From Hymenobacter sp. APR13 (GTDB lineage Bacteria; Bacteroidota; Bacteroidia; Cytophagales; Hymenobacteraceae), in assembly GCF_000737515.1 (NCBI RefSeq), contig NZ_CP006587.1, positions 2,723,001-2,787,000 of the forward strand: DNA of 64,000 nucleotides, written 5' to 3'. The notes under the pieces were generated by a model that saw nothing but the letters and a program-made list of their open reading frames with translations, had not been told where the DNA came from and ran no database searches. The position numbers were made by a program, and so were the translations under genes. Shown here piece by piece: positions 23,666 through 32,027 of the stretch; the first letter of the stretch is position 1; the number at the start of each line of letters is the position of its first letter.

Positions 23666-25621
23666 GTGCCCGTTTCTGCTGATTTTCGCCCGATTACCGT
23701 TCTGCCCGCCGAGGTCTTTGCGGAGAACCTGACCACGCACGCCGCGCAGGAGCAGCACTACGCCCGGCGGCATCAGCTGGGCGGCTGGCTGCGGGTGCTG
23801 CTGTTTGGGGGCGGCGCGGCCGGGGCATGGTGGCTGTTCAGTAGCGGGTTTGTGCTGCCGGGGCTGGCGTTTGTGGTGGGCGTGCTGCTGGCCTTCTGGG
23901 GCATGGTGCGCTGGCACGCGGCCGTGGGCTACCAGCGCGAGCATCACCGGCTGCTAACCCAGCTGAATCAGCAGGAGCTGGACCGCCTCGCCGGCAAGCT
24001 CGGCGGCTTCGATGCCGGCCAGCGCTACCTCGACGCCCAGCACCCCTACGCCGCCGACCTCGACGTATTCGGGCCCCACTCGCTGTTTCAGCTGCTCAAC
24101 CGCGCTTCCACCCGCCTCGGCCACGACTGGCTGGCGGGCTGGCTGCTACGCCCGGCCCTCGCCGACGAGGTGCGCGCCCGCCAGCAGGCCGCCGCCGCCC
24201 TGGCCCCCGACCTCAACTGGACCCAGGAGTGGCAGGCCCGCGCCCGCCACTTCCCGCGCCAGCACGAAGCCGACCCGCGCGAGTTCAGCGCCTGGCTGGC
24301 CCGCCCCGATTTCTTCCAAAACAAAGCCTGGCTGAAGCCGCTGCTGGTGCTGCTGCCGCTGCTGGTGCTGGCCAGCGCCGCCGCCTGGGCGTTGGGGCAG
24401 GGCTACTTCTGGCTGATTGGCGCGCAGGTGGTGGTGAGCCTGCTCAACGGCCGCCTCGCTGAAGCCCGCAACGAATACGCCGCCCAGGCCCTGGCCATGC
24501 ACGATGCCCTGCGCGCCACTCAGGCCCAGCTGGCGTTGTTTGAGGATGAAGCCGCGCCTGACTGGCAGGCGCCGCGCCTGCGCGAGCTGCGCGCCACGTT
24601 GCGCGCCGCCAGCCACGGCACCGCCGCCACGCGCCGCCTGGGCCAGCTCACCACCGTGGCGGGCCTGTTTCGGGGGCGCGAGCATCCGCTGGGGGCGCTG
24701 CTGCTGAACAACTTTCTGCTCTGGGATTTGCACGCCATGTGGCAGCTGGAGCGCTGGAAGCGTGATTTGGGCCCGGAGCTGACCACCGTGCTGGAAGTGC
24801 AGGCCGAGCTGGAGGCGCTGGTGAGCCTGGCCGGCTGGCAGTTCGCCAACCCCACCTACACCACGCCCGAACTGAGCGTCGGCCCGCTGGAAGTGGCCGC
24901 CGAAGCTCTGGGCCACCCGCTCATCTTCGCGGCCCAGCGCATCACCAACGACTACCAGACCATCGGCTACGGGCAGACGGCCGTCATTACGGGCTCCAAC
25001 ATGGCCGGCAAAAGCACGTTTCTGCGCACCGTAGGTTTGAATATGGCGCTGGCGCTGGCCGGCGGCGTGGTGTGCGCCCGGCGTCTGCGCCTGAGCCCGG
25101 CACAGCTGTTCTCGGCCATGCGCACCCAAGACAACCTCGCCGAAAGTACGTCCTCGTTCTACGCCGAACTCAAGCGCCTCAAGCTGCTGCTGGACATGTC
25201 TTCTTCTGAATCAAAAATTCAACAGGAAGAATTGAAAATGACGCGCGAGCCCGCCGGCGCCAGCTTTTCGGCCCCAAGCAACCAGCCAAAATCGAACTAC
25301 GAACAACCAACAACGAACAACGAACTCCCCGTTTTCTACCTGCTCGACGAGATTCTGAAGGGCACCAACTCGCTGGACCGGCACCGCGGGGCGCGGGCGC
25401 TGCTGCGGCAGCTGCACCAGCGCCGCGCCGCCGGCCTCATCAGCACCCACGACCTGGAACTGGCCGCCCTGGAAGGCGAGTGGCCCGGGCAGGTGCGCAA
25501 CTTCAGCTTCAATAGCACGTTCAGCGAGGGCGAAATCCACTTCGACTACCACCTCACGCCCGGCCCTTGCCAGGCCTTCAACGCCAGCCAGCTCATGCAG
25601 TTGATGGGCATTGAAATTTAA
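23666..25621 (+). CDS. Membrane-anchored MutS-like ATPase
   Basis: 651 residues from a GTG start. Two hydrophobic segments near residues 45-90 (LRVLLFGGGAAGAWWLF, VLPGLAFVVGVLLAFWGMVRW) and two more around 220-260 suggest membrane attachment. The C-terminal 220 residues are MutS domain V: Walker A TGSNMAGKSTFLRTVG, the segment SAMRTQDNLAESTSSFYAELKRLKLLL, Walker B YLLDEILKGTNSLDR and ISTHDLELA. The N-terminal DNA-binding domains of true MutS are absent, so mismatch repair is unlikely. Such proteins are common in Bacteroidota and their job is unknown. Between Walker A and B, about 43 residues (SSSESKIQQEELKM to NYEQPTTNNELP) look like a repeat-derived insert in frame. Confidence 0.85.
   Translation: MPVSADFRPITVLPAEVFAENLTTHAAQEQHYARRHQLGGWLRVLLFGGGAAGAWWLFSSGFVLPGLAFVVGVLLAFWGMVRWHAAVGYQREHHRLLTQLNQQELDRLAGKLGGFDAGQRYLDAQHPYAADLDVFGPHSLFQLLNRASTRLGHDWLAGWLLRPALADEVRARQQAAAALAPDLNWTQEWQARARHFPRQHEADPREFSAWLARPDFFQNKAWLKPLLVLLPLLVLASAAAWALGQGYFWLIGAQVVVSLLNGRLAEARNEYAAQALAMHDALRATQAQLALFEDEAAPDWQAPRLRELRATLRAASHGTAATRRLGQLTTVAGLFRGREHPLGALLLNNFLLWDLHAMWQLERWKRDLGPELTTVLEVQAELEALVSLAGWQFANPTYTTPELSVGPLEVAAEALGHPLIFAAQRITNDYQTIGYGQTAVITGSNMAGKSTFLRTVGLNMALALAGGVVCARRLRLSPAQLFSAMRTQDNLAESTSSFYAELKRLKLLLDMSSSESKIQQEELKMTREPAGASFSAPSNQPKSNYEQPTTNNELPVFYLLDEILKGTNSLDRHRGARALLRQLHQRRAAGLISTHDLELAALEGEWPGQVRNFSFNSTFSEGEIHFDYHLTPGPCQAFNASQLMQLMGIEI
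25200..25328 (+). repeat. AT-rich in-frame insert within the MutS-like gene
   Basis: This stretch is much AT-richer than the gene around it. It contains ATTCAACAGGAAGAATTGAA (a short inverted repeat) and a GAAC-rich run (AACTACGAACAACCAACAACG). Such motifs resemble the intergenic repeats of Bacteroidota rather than coding sequence. The reading frame stays open. Confidence 0.6.
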
Positions 25622-25718
25622 TGGGGGATGGCTGAAGGGCTGAATGGTTGACTCTTCAACGGGTTGACTGAACGGCCATTCATCAGTTCAGCCATGTAAC
25701 AATTCAACAGTTCACTCA
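25622..25718. repeat. GGCTGAATGGTTGA-type imperfect inverted repeat
   Basis: TGGCTGAAGGGCTGAATGG (from 25628) pairs imperfectly with CCATTCATCAGTTCAGCCA (to about 25694), and TTGACTGAAC/GTTCA elements repeat between them. It begins right after the MutS-like stop and ends 1 base before the bestrophin start. Confidence 0.7.
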
Positions 25719-26687
25719 ATGTACGTTCGGAATAATCTGCGCTGGCGCGTCATCTGGAAATTCTCCTGGAAAGGGCTGCTGGTATTCACGCTGTATTCGC
25801 TACTGATCTGCCTGGTGTATGGGCCGGTGGGATTCCATTCGCTGTCGATTCCGTGGCAGCCGGTGGCTACGCTGGGCATTGCGGTGTCGTTCTATATCGG
25901 TTTCAAAAACAACGGCTCCTACGACCGTTTCTGGGAGGGCCGGCAGCTGTGGGGCGGCATCGTGAACTACAGCCGCACCTGGGCTATTCAGGCGCTGGAA
26001 TACGTGACGTCGGTGGTGGATGCGCCGGGCGTGGAGGCGCCGGCGGCCTCGCACGCCGAGTTGAGCTTGCGCCACCGCCGCCTCGTGTACCGCCAGATAG
26101 CCTGGGCCAACGCCCTGCGCCTGCAACTGCGCCGCCAGATAGACCAGTGGGACACCCAGGTGGCCCCGTTTCTGGACCCTGCCGAGTCGCGGGAGATGCA
26201 GCGCAAGCAGAACCCCTCAGCGCACCTGCTGCGCCAGCAGGCCGCCGACCTGCGGGTGCTGCGCGAGGAGCGCGGCCTGCTCAACGACTTCCAGCACGTG
26301 AACATGATGACCAGCATCGAGCAGTTCAACAACCTGCAGGGCGGCTGCGAGCGAATCAAGAACACGCCGTTTCCGCGCCAGTATGCCTTCTACAGCTTCA
26401 TGTTTGTGTGGATTTTTGCGGCGCTGCTGCCGCTGGGCCTCATCGGCGAGTTTGTGAAGATGGGTCCCGACCACATCTGGCTGACCGTGCCGTTTTCGGT
26501 GCTGGTGTCGTGGGTGTTCTACATCATCGAGATGGTGGGCCACAGCAGCGAGAATCCGTTTGAAAACGAGATGAACGACGTGCCGATGACGGCCATCTGC
26601 CGCACCATCGAAATCGACCTGCGCGAAATGCTGGGCGAAACCCACCTGCCGCCCAAGCTGGCCCCCATCGACGATATTCTGTATTAA
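25719..26687 (+). CDS. Bestrophin-like chloride channel family protein
   Basis: 322 residues. The start MYVRNNLRWRVIWKFSWKGLLVFTLYSLLICLVYG, then PWQPVATLGIAVSFYIGFKNNGSYDRFWEGRQLWGGIVNYSRTW, is the hallmark of the bacterial bestrophin/UPF0187 family (RFP-TM). Membrane spans are seen near residues 20-35, 45-65, 225-245 and 255-275 (FYSFMFVWIFAALLPLGLIGEF, VLVSWVFYIIEMVGHSSENPFENEMNDVPM); the last segment contains the conserved NPFxxxxNDVP. These inner-membrane proteins form pentameric ion channels. The gene lies between two repeat-filled gaps. Confidence 0.93.
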   Translation: MYVRNNLRWRVIWKFSWKGLLVFTLYSLLICLVYGPVGFHSLSIPWQPVATLGIAVSFYIGFKNNGSYDRFWEGRQLWGGIVNYSRTWAIQALEYVTSVVDAPGVEAPAASHAELSLRHRRLVYRQIAWANALRLQLRRQIDQWDTQVAPFLDPAESREMQRKQNPSAHLLRQQAADLRVLREERGLLNDFQHVNMMTSIEQFNNLQGGCERIKNTPFPRQYAFYSFMFVWIFAALLPLGLIGEFVKMGPDHIWLTVPFSVLVSWVFYIIEMVGHSSENPFENEMNDVPMTAICRTIEIDLREMLGETHLPPKLAPIDDILY

Positions 26688-26810
26688 GTATGGAGTCGTG
26701 AGCAGCTGGCAAGCGGCTGGTGGCAGTTCAAGCAAACGACTGTGATGCAGTGTTTTAAGTTATTAAATACTCATTACTAAACACTCAATACTCTCAGATT
26801 CCACCCCTGC
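26688..26810. repeat. AATACTCATTACTAAACACTCAATACTC-type repeat gap
   Basis: The left end TAAGTATGGAGTCGTGAG starts at the bestrophin stop codon. The right end (TAAATACTCATTACTAAACA, then CTCAATACTC) is roughly inverted to it. No gene is seen. It looks like another stop-anchored repeat pair, more decayed. Confidence 0.5.
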
Positions 26811-28961
26811 ATGAACGCCCAAGCCCGCAAGGTTCGCTACTTCTTCTTCAGCCAGGATTTTTCCGACGCGCTGCGCATCACGCTGGCCGTGCTGCTGCCG
26901 GGCGTAGTGCTGGGCTGGCTGGGGCAGTTGGGCACCGGCGTGGAAGTGGCGCTGGGCGCGCTCTGCATCAGCATCACCGACTCGCCGGGGCCGGTGGTGC
27001 ACCGCCGCAACGGCATGCTGGCGGGTATTCTGCTGCTGCCGGGGCTGGCCTTGCTCACGGGCCTGCTGCAGCCCTACATCTGGCTGCAGGGGCTGGAAAT
27101 TGGGGTGCTGAGCTTTGTGTTCACGCTGTTTCTGGCCTACGGCAACCGGGCAGCTTCCGTCGGCTCGGCCGGGCTGCTGCTTGTTATTCTGATGATGGAC
27201 CGAAGCCTCACGCTGCGCCAGCTGGTAGAATACGCCCTGCAGGTGACGGCCGGCGGCGTGTGGTATCTGCTGGTAAGCTTGCTCTGGTACCAGATCCGGC
27301 CCTACCGCCCGGCCCAGCAGGCGCTGGGCGAGTGTGTGCAGGCCATTGCCGGCTTCCTGCGCCTCAAGGCCGAATTCTACCGCACCGGCACTAAGCTCGA
27401 CGACGACTTCCGCCGCCTGATGGCCCAGCAGGTGACCGTGAGCGAAAAGCAGGACGCCGTGCGCGAACTGCTGTTCAAAACCCGCCAGATGGTGAAGGAA
27501 TCCACCGGCACGGGCCGCCGGCTGGTGCTCACCTTCGTGGATGCCGTGGACCTTTACGAGCACATCACGGTATCGTATTTCGACTACGCAGCCCTGCACG
27601 CCCGCTTCGAGGCCACCGGCGTGCTCGACGCCATTGCCGGGCTGGTAGAGCAAATGGCCGCCGAGCTGGAAAGCATCGGGCTGGCCATCGAAGCCAACCA
27701 CGGCCACACGGCCCGCGTGAACCTCACGGCCGGCCTGGAGCAGCTCAAGGCCCGCATCGACGCCCTCGAAAACCCCACCCAGCCCGGCCACACGCTGGTG
27801 CTGAAGAAGATTCTGGTGAACCTGCGCAACCTCACCCAGCGCCTGCAGGACATCCTGGCCTACTTCGATGCCCAGGCGCCGGCCGCGCCCACTGTTACGG
27901 GGCGGGAACTGGAGTTCGGCAAGTTTGTAGGCCACCAGCAGTTCGGGCTGGCTCAGCTCCGCGACCATCTCACGCTCAGCTCCGGGGTGTTCCGGCACGC
28001 CGTACGCATGATGCTGGCCTGCCTGGCGGGCTTCGTGGTGGCCAAAGTGCTGCTGCCCGGCCACCACAGCTACTGGATCATCATGACCATCACCTACATG
28101 CTCAAGCCGGCGTTCAGCCTCACCAAAAAGCGCAACATCAACCGCGTGTTGGGGACGCTGCTGGGCGGCGTGATTGGCGGGCTGGTGCTTTGGCTGATTG
28201 ACGACCGGATGGTGCTGGTGGCGCTGCTGGGCGTGTTTATGCTGATTTCGTTCAGCTTCACGCGCAGCAACTACATCGTGGCCGTCACGTTCATGACGCC
28301 CTTCGTGCTGATCCTGTTCAACTTCATGGGCCTGGGCTACCTGCAGGTGGTGGAGGAGCGCGTGCTCGACACCATAATGGGCTGCCTGCTGGCGTTTGCG
28401 GCCAGCTACCTGCTGTTTCCACGCTGGGAATCCGACCAGCTGCAGGACTACATGCGGGCCGTGCTGCGCGCCAACCTGCGCTACCTCCAGACGCTGCAGG
28501 AAAGCCTGCTGGGCTCGCCCGTGGCCGTGCTCGACTACAAGCTGGCCCGCAAAGACGTGTACGTCAGCTCGGCCAACCTCGCGGCAGCGTTCCAGCGCAT
28601 GATGTCGGAGCCGCGCGGCAAGCAGCACCGCCCCACCGAGGTGCACGAGTTTGTGGTGCTCAACCACATTCTGTCGTCGAATGTGGCCTCCATTACGTCG
28701 GGGCTGCTGGCTGGCAGCACCCGCCCGGAGCAGCCCGGCGTGCTGCTGCGGCCCTTGCGGCAGGCCCGGCAGGCCCTGCACCGCAGCCTGCGCCGCCTCG
28801 ACCCCGCCGAACCCGCCGCCACCCCCGATGCCACCACTATCGACCCCATCCCGCGCCGCCCCGACCCCGCTTCCCCCGACGCCCAGCTCACCGAGCAGCT
28901 GGAGTTTATCCAGAAAGTCAGCGGCGACATCAGCAAGCTCACCGAGGAAGTGCTGGAGTAG
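26811..28961 (+). CDS. FUSC-family inner-membrane protein (YccS-like)
   Basis: 716 residues. Two blocks of membrane spans, about 20-165 (LRITLAVLLPGVVLGWL, ILLLPGLALLTGLLQPYIWL, SFVFTLFLAYG) and about 395-530 (MMLACLAGFVVAKVLLPG, YWIIMTITYMLKPAFSLTKKRNINRVLGTLLGGVIGGLVLWL), flank a cytoplasmic helical domain. The second block matches FUSC_2 with the usual 'KPAFSLTKKR' signature. Related proteins are linked to efflux of aromatic acids, but the substrate here is unknown. The C-terminal 60 residues are Pro/Ala-rich and end in a short coiled coil. Confidence 0.9.
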   Translation: MNAQARKVRYFFFSQDFSDALRITLAVLLPGVVLGWLGQLGTGVEVALGALCISITDSPGPVVHRRNGMLAGILLLPGLALLTGLLQPYIWLQGLEIGVLSFVFTLFLAYGNRAASVGSAGLLLVILMMDRSLTLRQLVEYALQVTAGGVWYLLVSLLWYQIRPYRPAQQALGECVQAIAGFLRLKAEFYRTGTKLDDDFRRLMAQQVTVSEKQDAVRELLFKTRQMVKESTGTGRRLVLTFVDAVDLYEHITVSYFDYAALHARFEATGVLDAIAGLVEQMAAELESIGLAIEANHGHTARVNLTAGLEQLKARIDALENPTQPGHTLVLKKILVNLRNLTQRLQDILAYFDAQAPAAPTVTGRELEFGKFVGHQQFGLAQLRDHLTLSSGVFRHAVRMMLACLAGFVVAKVLLPGHHSYWIIMTITYMLKPAFSLTKKRNINRVLGTLLGGVIGGLVLWLIDDRMVLVALLGVFMLISFSFTRSNYIVAVTFMTPFVLILFNFMGLGYLQVVEERVLDTIMGCLLAFAASYLLFPRWESDQLQDYMRAVLRANLRYLQTLQESLLGSPVAVLDYKLARKDVYVSSANLAAAFQRMMSEPRGKQHRPTEVHEFVVLNHILSSNVASITSGLLAGSTRPEQPGVLLRPLRQARQALHRSLRRLDPAEPAATPDATTIDPIPRRPDPASPDAQLTEQLEFIQKVSGDISKLTEEVLE

Positions 28962-29011
28962 GGCAGTGGCCGGGCGGGTGCAGCAGGGCCGCTGTCAGGC
29001 TGGCGCGGAAT

Positions 29012-29132
29012 GTAGAGACACAATATTTTGTGTCTCGTCGTTGCTGATGTTGATGCACTGGCGCACATCCGGCAACGCACGTTCATTGGCGCACTTCCGG
29101 CAACGACGAGACGCAAAATATTGCGTCTCTAC
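29012..29132. repeat. Inverted repeat, GTAGAGACACAATATTTTGTGTCTCG family
   Basis: The 33-bp arms (29012-29044 and 29100-29132) differ at only two positions, and those two changes keep the inner GACACAATATTTTGTGTC (left) or GACGCAAAATATTGCGTC (right) palindromes paired. The loop holds a direct repeat TGGCGCACwTCCGGCAACG at about 29060 and 29089. Confidence 0.88.
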
Positions 29133-29167
29133 CTCGCTAACTCAACCTCCAGAGAAACGCCATAACG

Positions 29168-29207
29168 CACAACTGCCCGCCTGGCGCAAGCCAAGCGGGC
29201 AGTTGTG
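29168..29207. terminator. Hairpin between convergent genes
   Basis: The perfect 13-bp stem CACAACTGCCCGC / GCGGGCAGTTGTG lies just beyond the receptor gene's 3' end. The T-run is weak on both strands. Confidence 0.6.
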
Positions 29208-29225
29208 TTAGGAGTTGATTTTGTC

Positions 29226-31721
29226 TTACAGCTTCACGCCGAATGAGGCAAACCAGGTGCGGCCGTCGGCGGGCAGCAGGCCGGGGCCGGGGTAGCCGCC
29301 GGAGCGGCGCGTGAAGTAGTTTTTGTCGAACACGTTGTTGAGGCCGCCGCGCACCGTGAAGCGCTTGGCAAAGCGGTAGGTGGCCGACACGTCGGTGACC
29401 GAGTAGCCGGGCACGCGGCCGGTGGTGGCGGCGGCGTTAGGCTCCACCGTGTTGGTGGCATCCGTGAACACCTCCGATACGCGGGTCAGCTGCGCCGTGG
29501 TGGAGAAGCCTTTGTGCGCAAACGTGGCCCCGAAGCGGTGCGTGTACTTGGGCGCATACTCCACGCGGTTGTTTTTCAGGTCGCCTTCCTGCAGGTTGCT
29601 GCCGCTGAGCGTGGCCGTGCGCAGCTGGGTGTAGCGGGCATCCACGAAGGACGAAGACGCAAACACATCAAAGTGCGGCAGGTCGAAATTCTGGGTGAGG
29701 GCGTGCACCAGATCCAGCTCCACGTAGGCTTCCACGCCCTTGTGCACGCTGGTGCCGATGTTGGTGCGGAACTGCTGGGTGGCGGTGGTGCTGCCCGGCA
29801 CAAAGCGGCGGATGGTGCCAATCCGGTCGTCGTAGCGCAGCCAGAAGCCGTCCACGTCGAAGGTGAGGATGTTTTTCCAGCTGCCACGGTAGCCCAGCTC
29901 GGCATTGAAGCCGCGGGCGTCCTGCAGGTTGGGGTCGATAACGTCGGAAGTGGCCGGGGGCGTCAGGTCGCCGAACGTAACGGGGCGGAAGGCGCGCGAG
30001 TAGTTGGCGTAGAAGCTGGTCTGGCCGGTGGCGCGCAACTCGGCGCCGGCGCCGTAGAGCAGCACCTTGCGGCGCGAGTCCTGGCGGATCTGGTTCTCCG
30101 AGCCGTCGGCGTTCAGGCTGAGGTAGCCGCGGCCCTGGTTGTCAATCACCTCCAGGCGCACGCCCGGCGTGAAGGTCAGGCGCGAGCCCACCCGGAAGAT
30201 GTTCTCCACGAAGGCGGCATAGTTGCGGGTCCGGAAGCTCAGGTCGCGGCCGTAGCGGGCGGCCTGCAGGTCGAGGTTGAAGTCGGAGCCGGTGTCGCCT
30301 TTGCCCTGCTGGCGGCGGCCCAGGTTGGCGGCGGCCACGCGCAGGCCGGCGGCCAGCGTGTGCTGCTGGCCCAGCAGGTCGTAGTCGGTGAGCAGGCGCA
30401 GCTCCGAGCCCAGGTTGCGGTACCGGTCCCGGTCGAGCTGGCGCGCAGCGGCCTGGCCGGTGGCGGGGTTCTCGTTGTCGGGCAGGGCCACGCTCACGCT
30501 GCTGGGCAGCCCGATGGAATTCCGCTCGCCAATCAAACCAAAGGTTTTCAGGCTCAGGCGCGTGCGCTCCGAAAACTGGTAGTCGGCCGTGAAGGCCGGG
30601 ATGGTCCAAGGCGTGCTGAACCAGTTGCGGCCGCGGCTGCTCTTGCGCACGTCGCCGTTGTAGAACTGCTCGTCCGTGAGGCCGCCGGGTTGCTGAATCT
30701 CGTAACCGAGGTGGCTGATTTCGGCACCCAGCCGCAGCTTGTCGGTGGCCTGAAACTGCACGTTGCCGTGGAAGTTGCGGATGTTGAACTCCGAGTTGTC
30801 GCGCCAGCCGCCGCCCACGCGCTGCTGGTAGTAGCCGAAGTAGCTCACCTTGCCCACGGTGCCGCCCAGGGAGTTGTAGGTGCCCAGCAGGCCGTTGTTG
30901 CCCACGCTGTTGCTGGTCTCAAACTGAATCTTTTTGTCTTTGGGGCCGCGCTTCAGCTCGTAGTTCAGCAGGCCGCCAAACTGCGGGCCGTACTGCAACG
31001 AGCCGCCGCCGCGCACAATCTGGATGCGCTCCACGGCTTCCAGCGGCGGATTGTAGTAGGCCTCCGGGTAGCCCATGGGGTCGGAGCTGATGTCCATGCC
31101 GTTCTGGCGGGTGTTGAACTCCCAGCTGCGGTTGGGCGAGAGGCCACGGGTGGCCACGTTGATCTGCTGGCCCGAGCCGTCGCTTTCCCACACGGTCACG
31201 CCGGGCACTTTGGCAAACACCTGGCGGGCGCTGTTCACCACCAGGTTGGCGTCGAGCTTGTCCAGCTCCACCACCTCGTTTTTCTTGCCCGCGGTGATGG
31301 TGTTGCCATCCACTTCGGGCGCGAAACGCAGGCTTTTGGCCGCCACCGTCACGCCGGCCAGCTGCTGCACGGCCTCTTCAATCGTAAGCTTGAGCGCCAG
31401 CGGCTGCCCGCTCTGCAGCGTCACGGTCTGGCTGATGGGCCGGATGCTCAGGCCGCTCACCGTTATGGTAGCTTCGCCCACGGGCAGCCCGTAGAGGCGA
31501 AATGCGCCGCGCGCGTCCGTCACGGCCGTGCGCTCCCCAACGGCTACCAGCACGCCTTCCACGGCTTTGCCGGCCGGGTCGAGCACGGTGCCGGTGAGCG
31601 TGGCGCCCTTGCCGGGCTCGTCGTGGCGGAGGTGAAGCGGGCTGGCTACGGCGGCCACTGGAGTGGCCGTGGTGCCGGCCGCAAGCAGCAGGGAAGAAAG
31701 GAGCAGGGAAGAACGACGCAT
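29226..31721 (-). CDS. TonB-dependent outer-membrane receptor (FecA-like)
   Basis: 831 residues. The ATG at 31721 gives a signal peptide (MRRSSLLLSSLLLAAGTTATPVAAVAS). Residues about 35-115 are a carboxypeptidase-regulatory-like beta-sandwich (TLTGTVLDPAGKAVEGVLVAVGERTAVTDARGAFRLYGLP) common in Bacteroidota receptors. The plug domain follows at about 150-265 (NSARQVFAKVPGVTVWESDGSGQQINVATRGLSPNRSWEFNTRQNG, VERIQIVRGGGSLQYGPQFGG). The remaining 560 residues form the beta-barrel. The plug layout resembles the FecA/ferric-siderophore group rather than SusC; the lack of a SusD gene nearby supports that. It imports an iron chelate or similar ligand, by inference. Transcribed from its own -7 box, monocistronic. 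Confidence 0.92.
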   Translation of the reverse strand: MRRSSLLLSSLLLAAGTTATPVAAVASPLHLRHDEPGKGATLTGTVLDPAGKAVEGVLVAVGERTAVTDARGAFRLYGLPVGEATITVSGLSIRPISQTVTLQSGQPLALKLTIEEAVQQLAGVTVAAKSLRFAPEVDGNTITAGKKNEVVELDKLDANLVVNSARQVFAKVPGVTVWESDGSGQQINVATRGLSPNRSWEFNTRQNGMDISSDPMGYPEAYYNPPLEAVERIQIVRGGGSLQYGPQFGGLLNYELKRGPKDKKIQFETSNSVGNNGLLGTYNSLGGTVGKVSYFGYYQQRVGGGWRDNSEFNIRNFHGNVQFQATDKLRLGAEISHLGYEIQQPGGLTDEQFYNGDVRKSSRGRNWFSTPWTIPAFTADYQFSERTRLSLKTFGLIGERNSIGLPSSVSVALPDNENPATGQAAARQLDRDRYRNLGSELRLLTDYDLLGQQHTLAAGLRVAAANLGRRQQGKGDTGSDFNLDLQAARYGRDLSFRTRNYAAFVENIFRVGSRLTFTPGVRLEVIDNQGRGYLSLNADGSENQIRQDSRRKVLLYGAGAELRATGQTSFYANYSRAFRPVTFGDLTPPATSDVIDPNLQDARGFNAELGYRGSWKNILTFDVDGFWLRYDDRIGTIRRFVPGSTTATQQFRTNIGTSVHKGVEAYVELDLVHALTQNFDLPHFDVFASSSFVDARYTQLRTATLSGSNLQEGDLKNNRVEYAPKYTHRFGATFAHKGFSTTAQLTRVSEVFTDATNTVEPNAAATTGRVPGYSVTDVSATYRFAKRFTVRGGLNNVFDKNYFTRRSGGYPGPGLLPADGRTWFASFGVKL

Positions 31722-31763
31722 GAGCAGCAGGGTTATCAGCCGGAGGTTGGCTGAATTCTGCCG

Positions 31764-31771
31764 CAAAGGTA
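31764..31771 (-). promoter_or_regulatory. -7 box TACCTTTG for the TonB receptor
   Basis: Perfect TAnnTTTG on the minus strand, 42 bp before the receptor ATG. The following upstream bases are very AT-rich (31775-31820), as expected of a promoter, and may hold a regulator site. Confidence 0.75.
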
Positions 31772-31820
31772 AGTCTGTTTAGAATATATTTAAATAGTTG
31801 ATTGGAAAATATCTAAATAG

Positions 31821-32012
31821 CGAACGGCGCAGTATCGCGAACTACAAAGTTCGTGCTACCTCGCCGTTCAAGGCACTGTGGGACAGTATGGTTCGGAATG
31901 GCGGCAGTAGCGCGAACTTTGTAGTTCGCGCCCCCGCGCCGTTCGGGCTCTTGTAGGATGGTGTCGTTGTGATGGCGTGGGGACGCGAACTACAAAGTTC
32001 GCGCTACTGCCG
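31821..32012. repeat. Cluster of three GCGAACTACAAAGTTCGC elements
   Basis: This gap of about 306 bp (31722-32027) has no gene. It holds copies at about 31836-31860 (GCGAACTACAAAGTTCGTGC), 31901-31940 in inverse orientation (AGTAGCGCGAACTTTGTAGT) and 31982-32012 (GCGAACTACAAAGTTCGCGC). CGAACGGCG at 31821 and CGCCGTTC at 31863 and 31945 frame the first two. Each core is a palindrome by itself. The rest of the gap is the receptor promoter region. Confidence 0.85.
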
Positions 32013-32027
32013 GCGAGGCTGCGGGTG

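Noticed and set aside
26763..28781. 672-codon open frame antisense to the FUSC gene
   Set aside because: Gln/His-rich shadow frame, no signal or motif.
29514..31754. 746-codon open frame antisense to the TonB receptor
   Set aside because: Composition is typical of a shadow frame (His/Gln/Ala/Val-rich); the receptor on the other strand is unmistakable.
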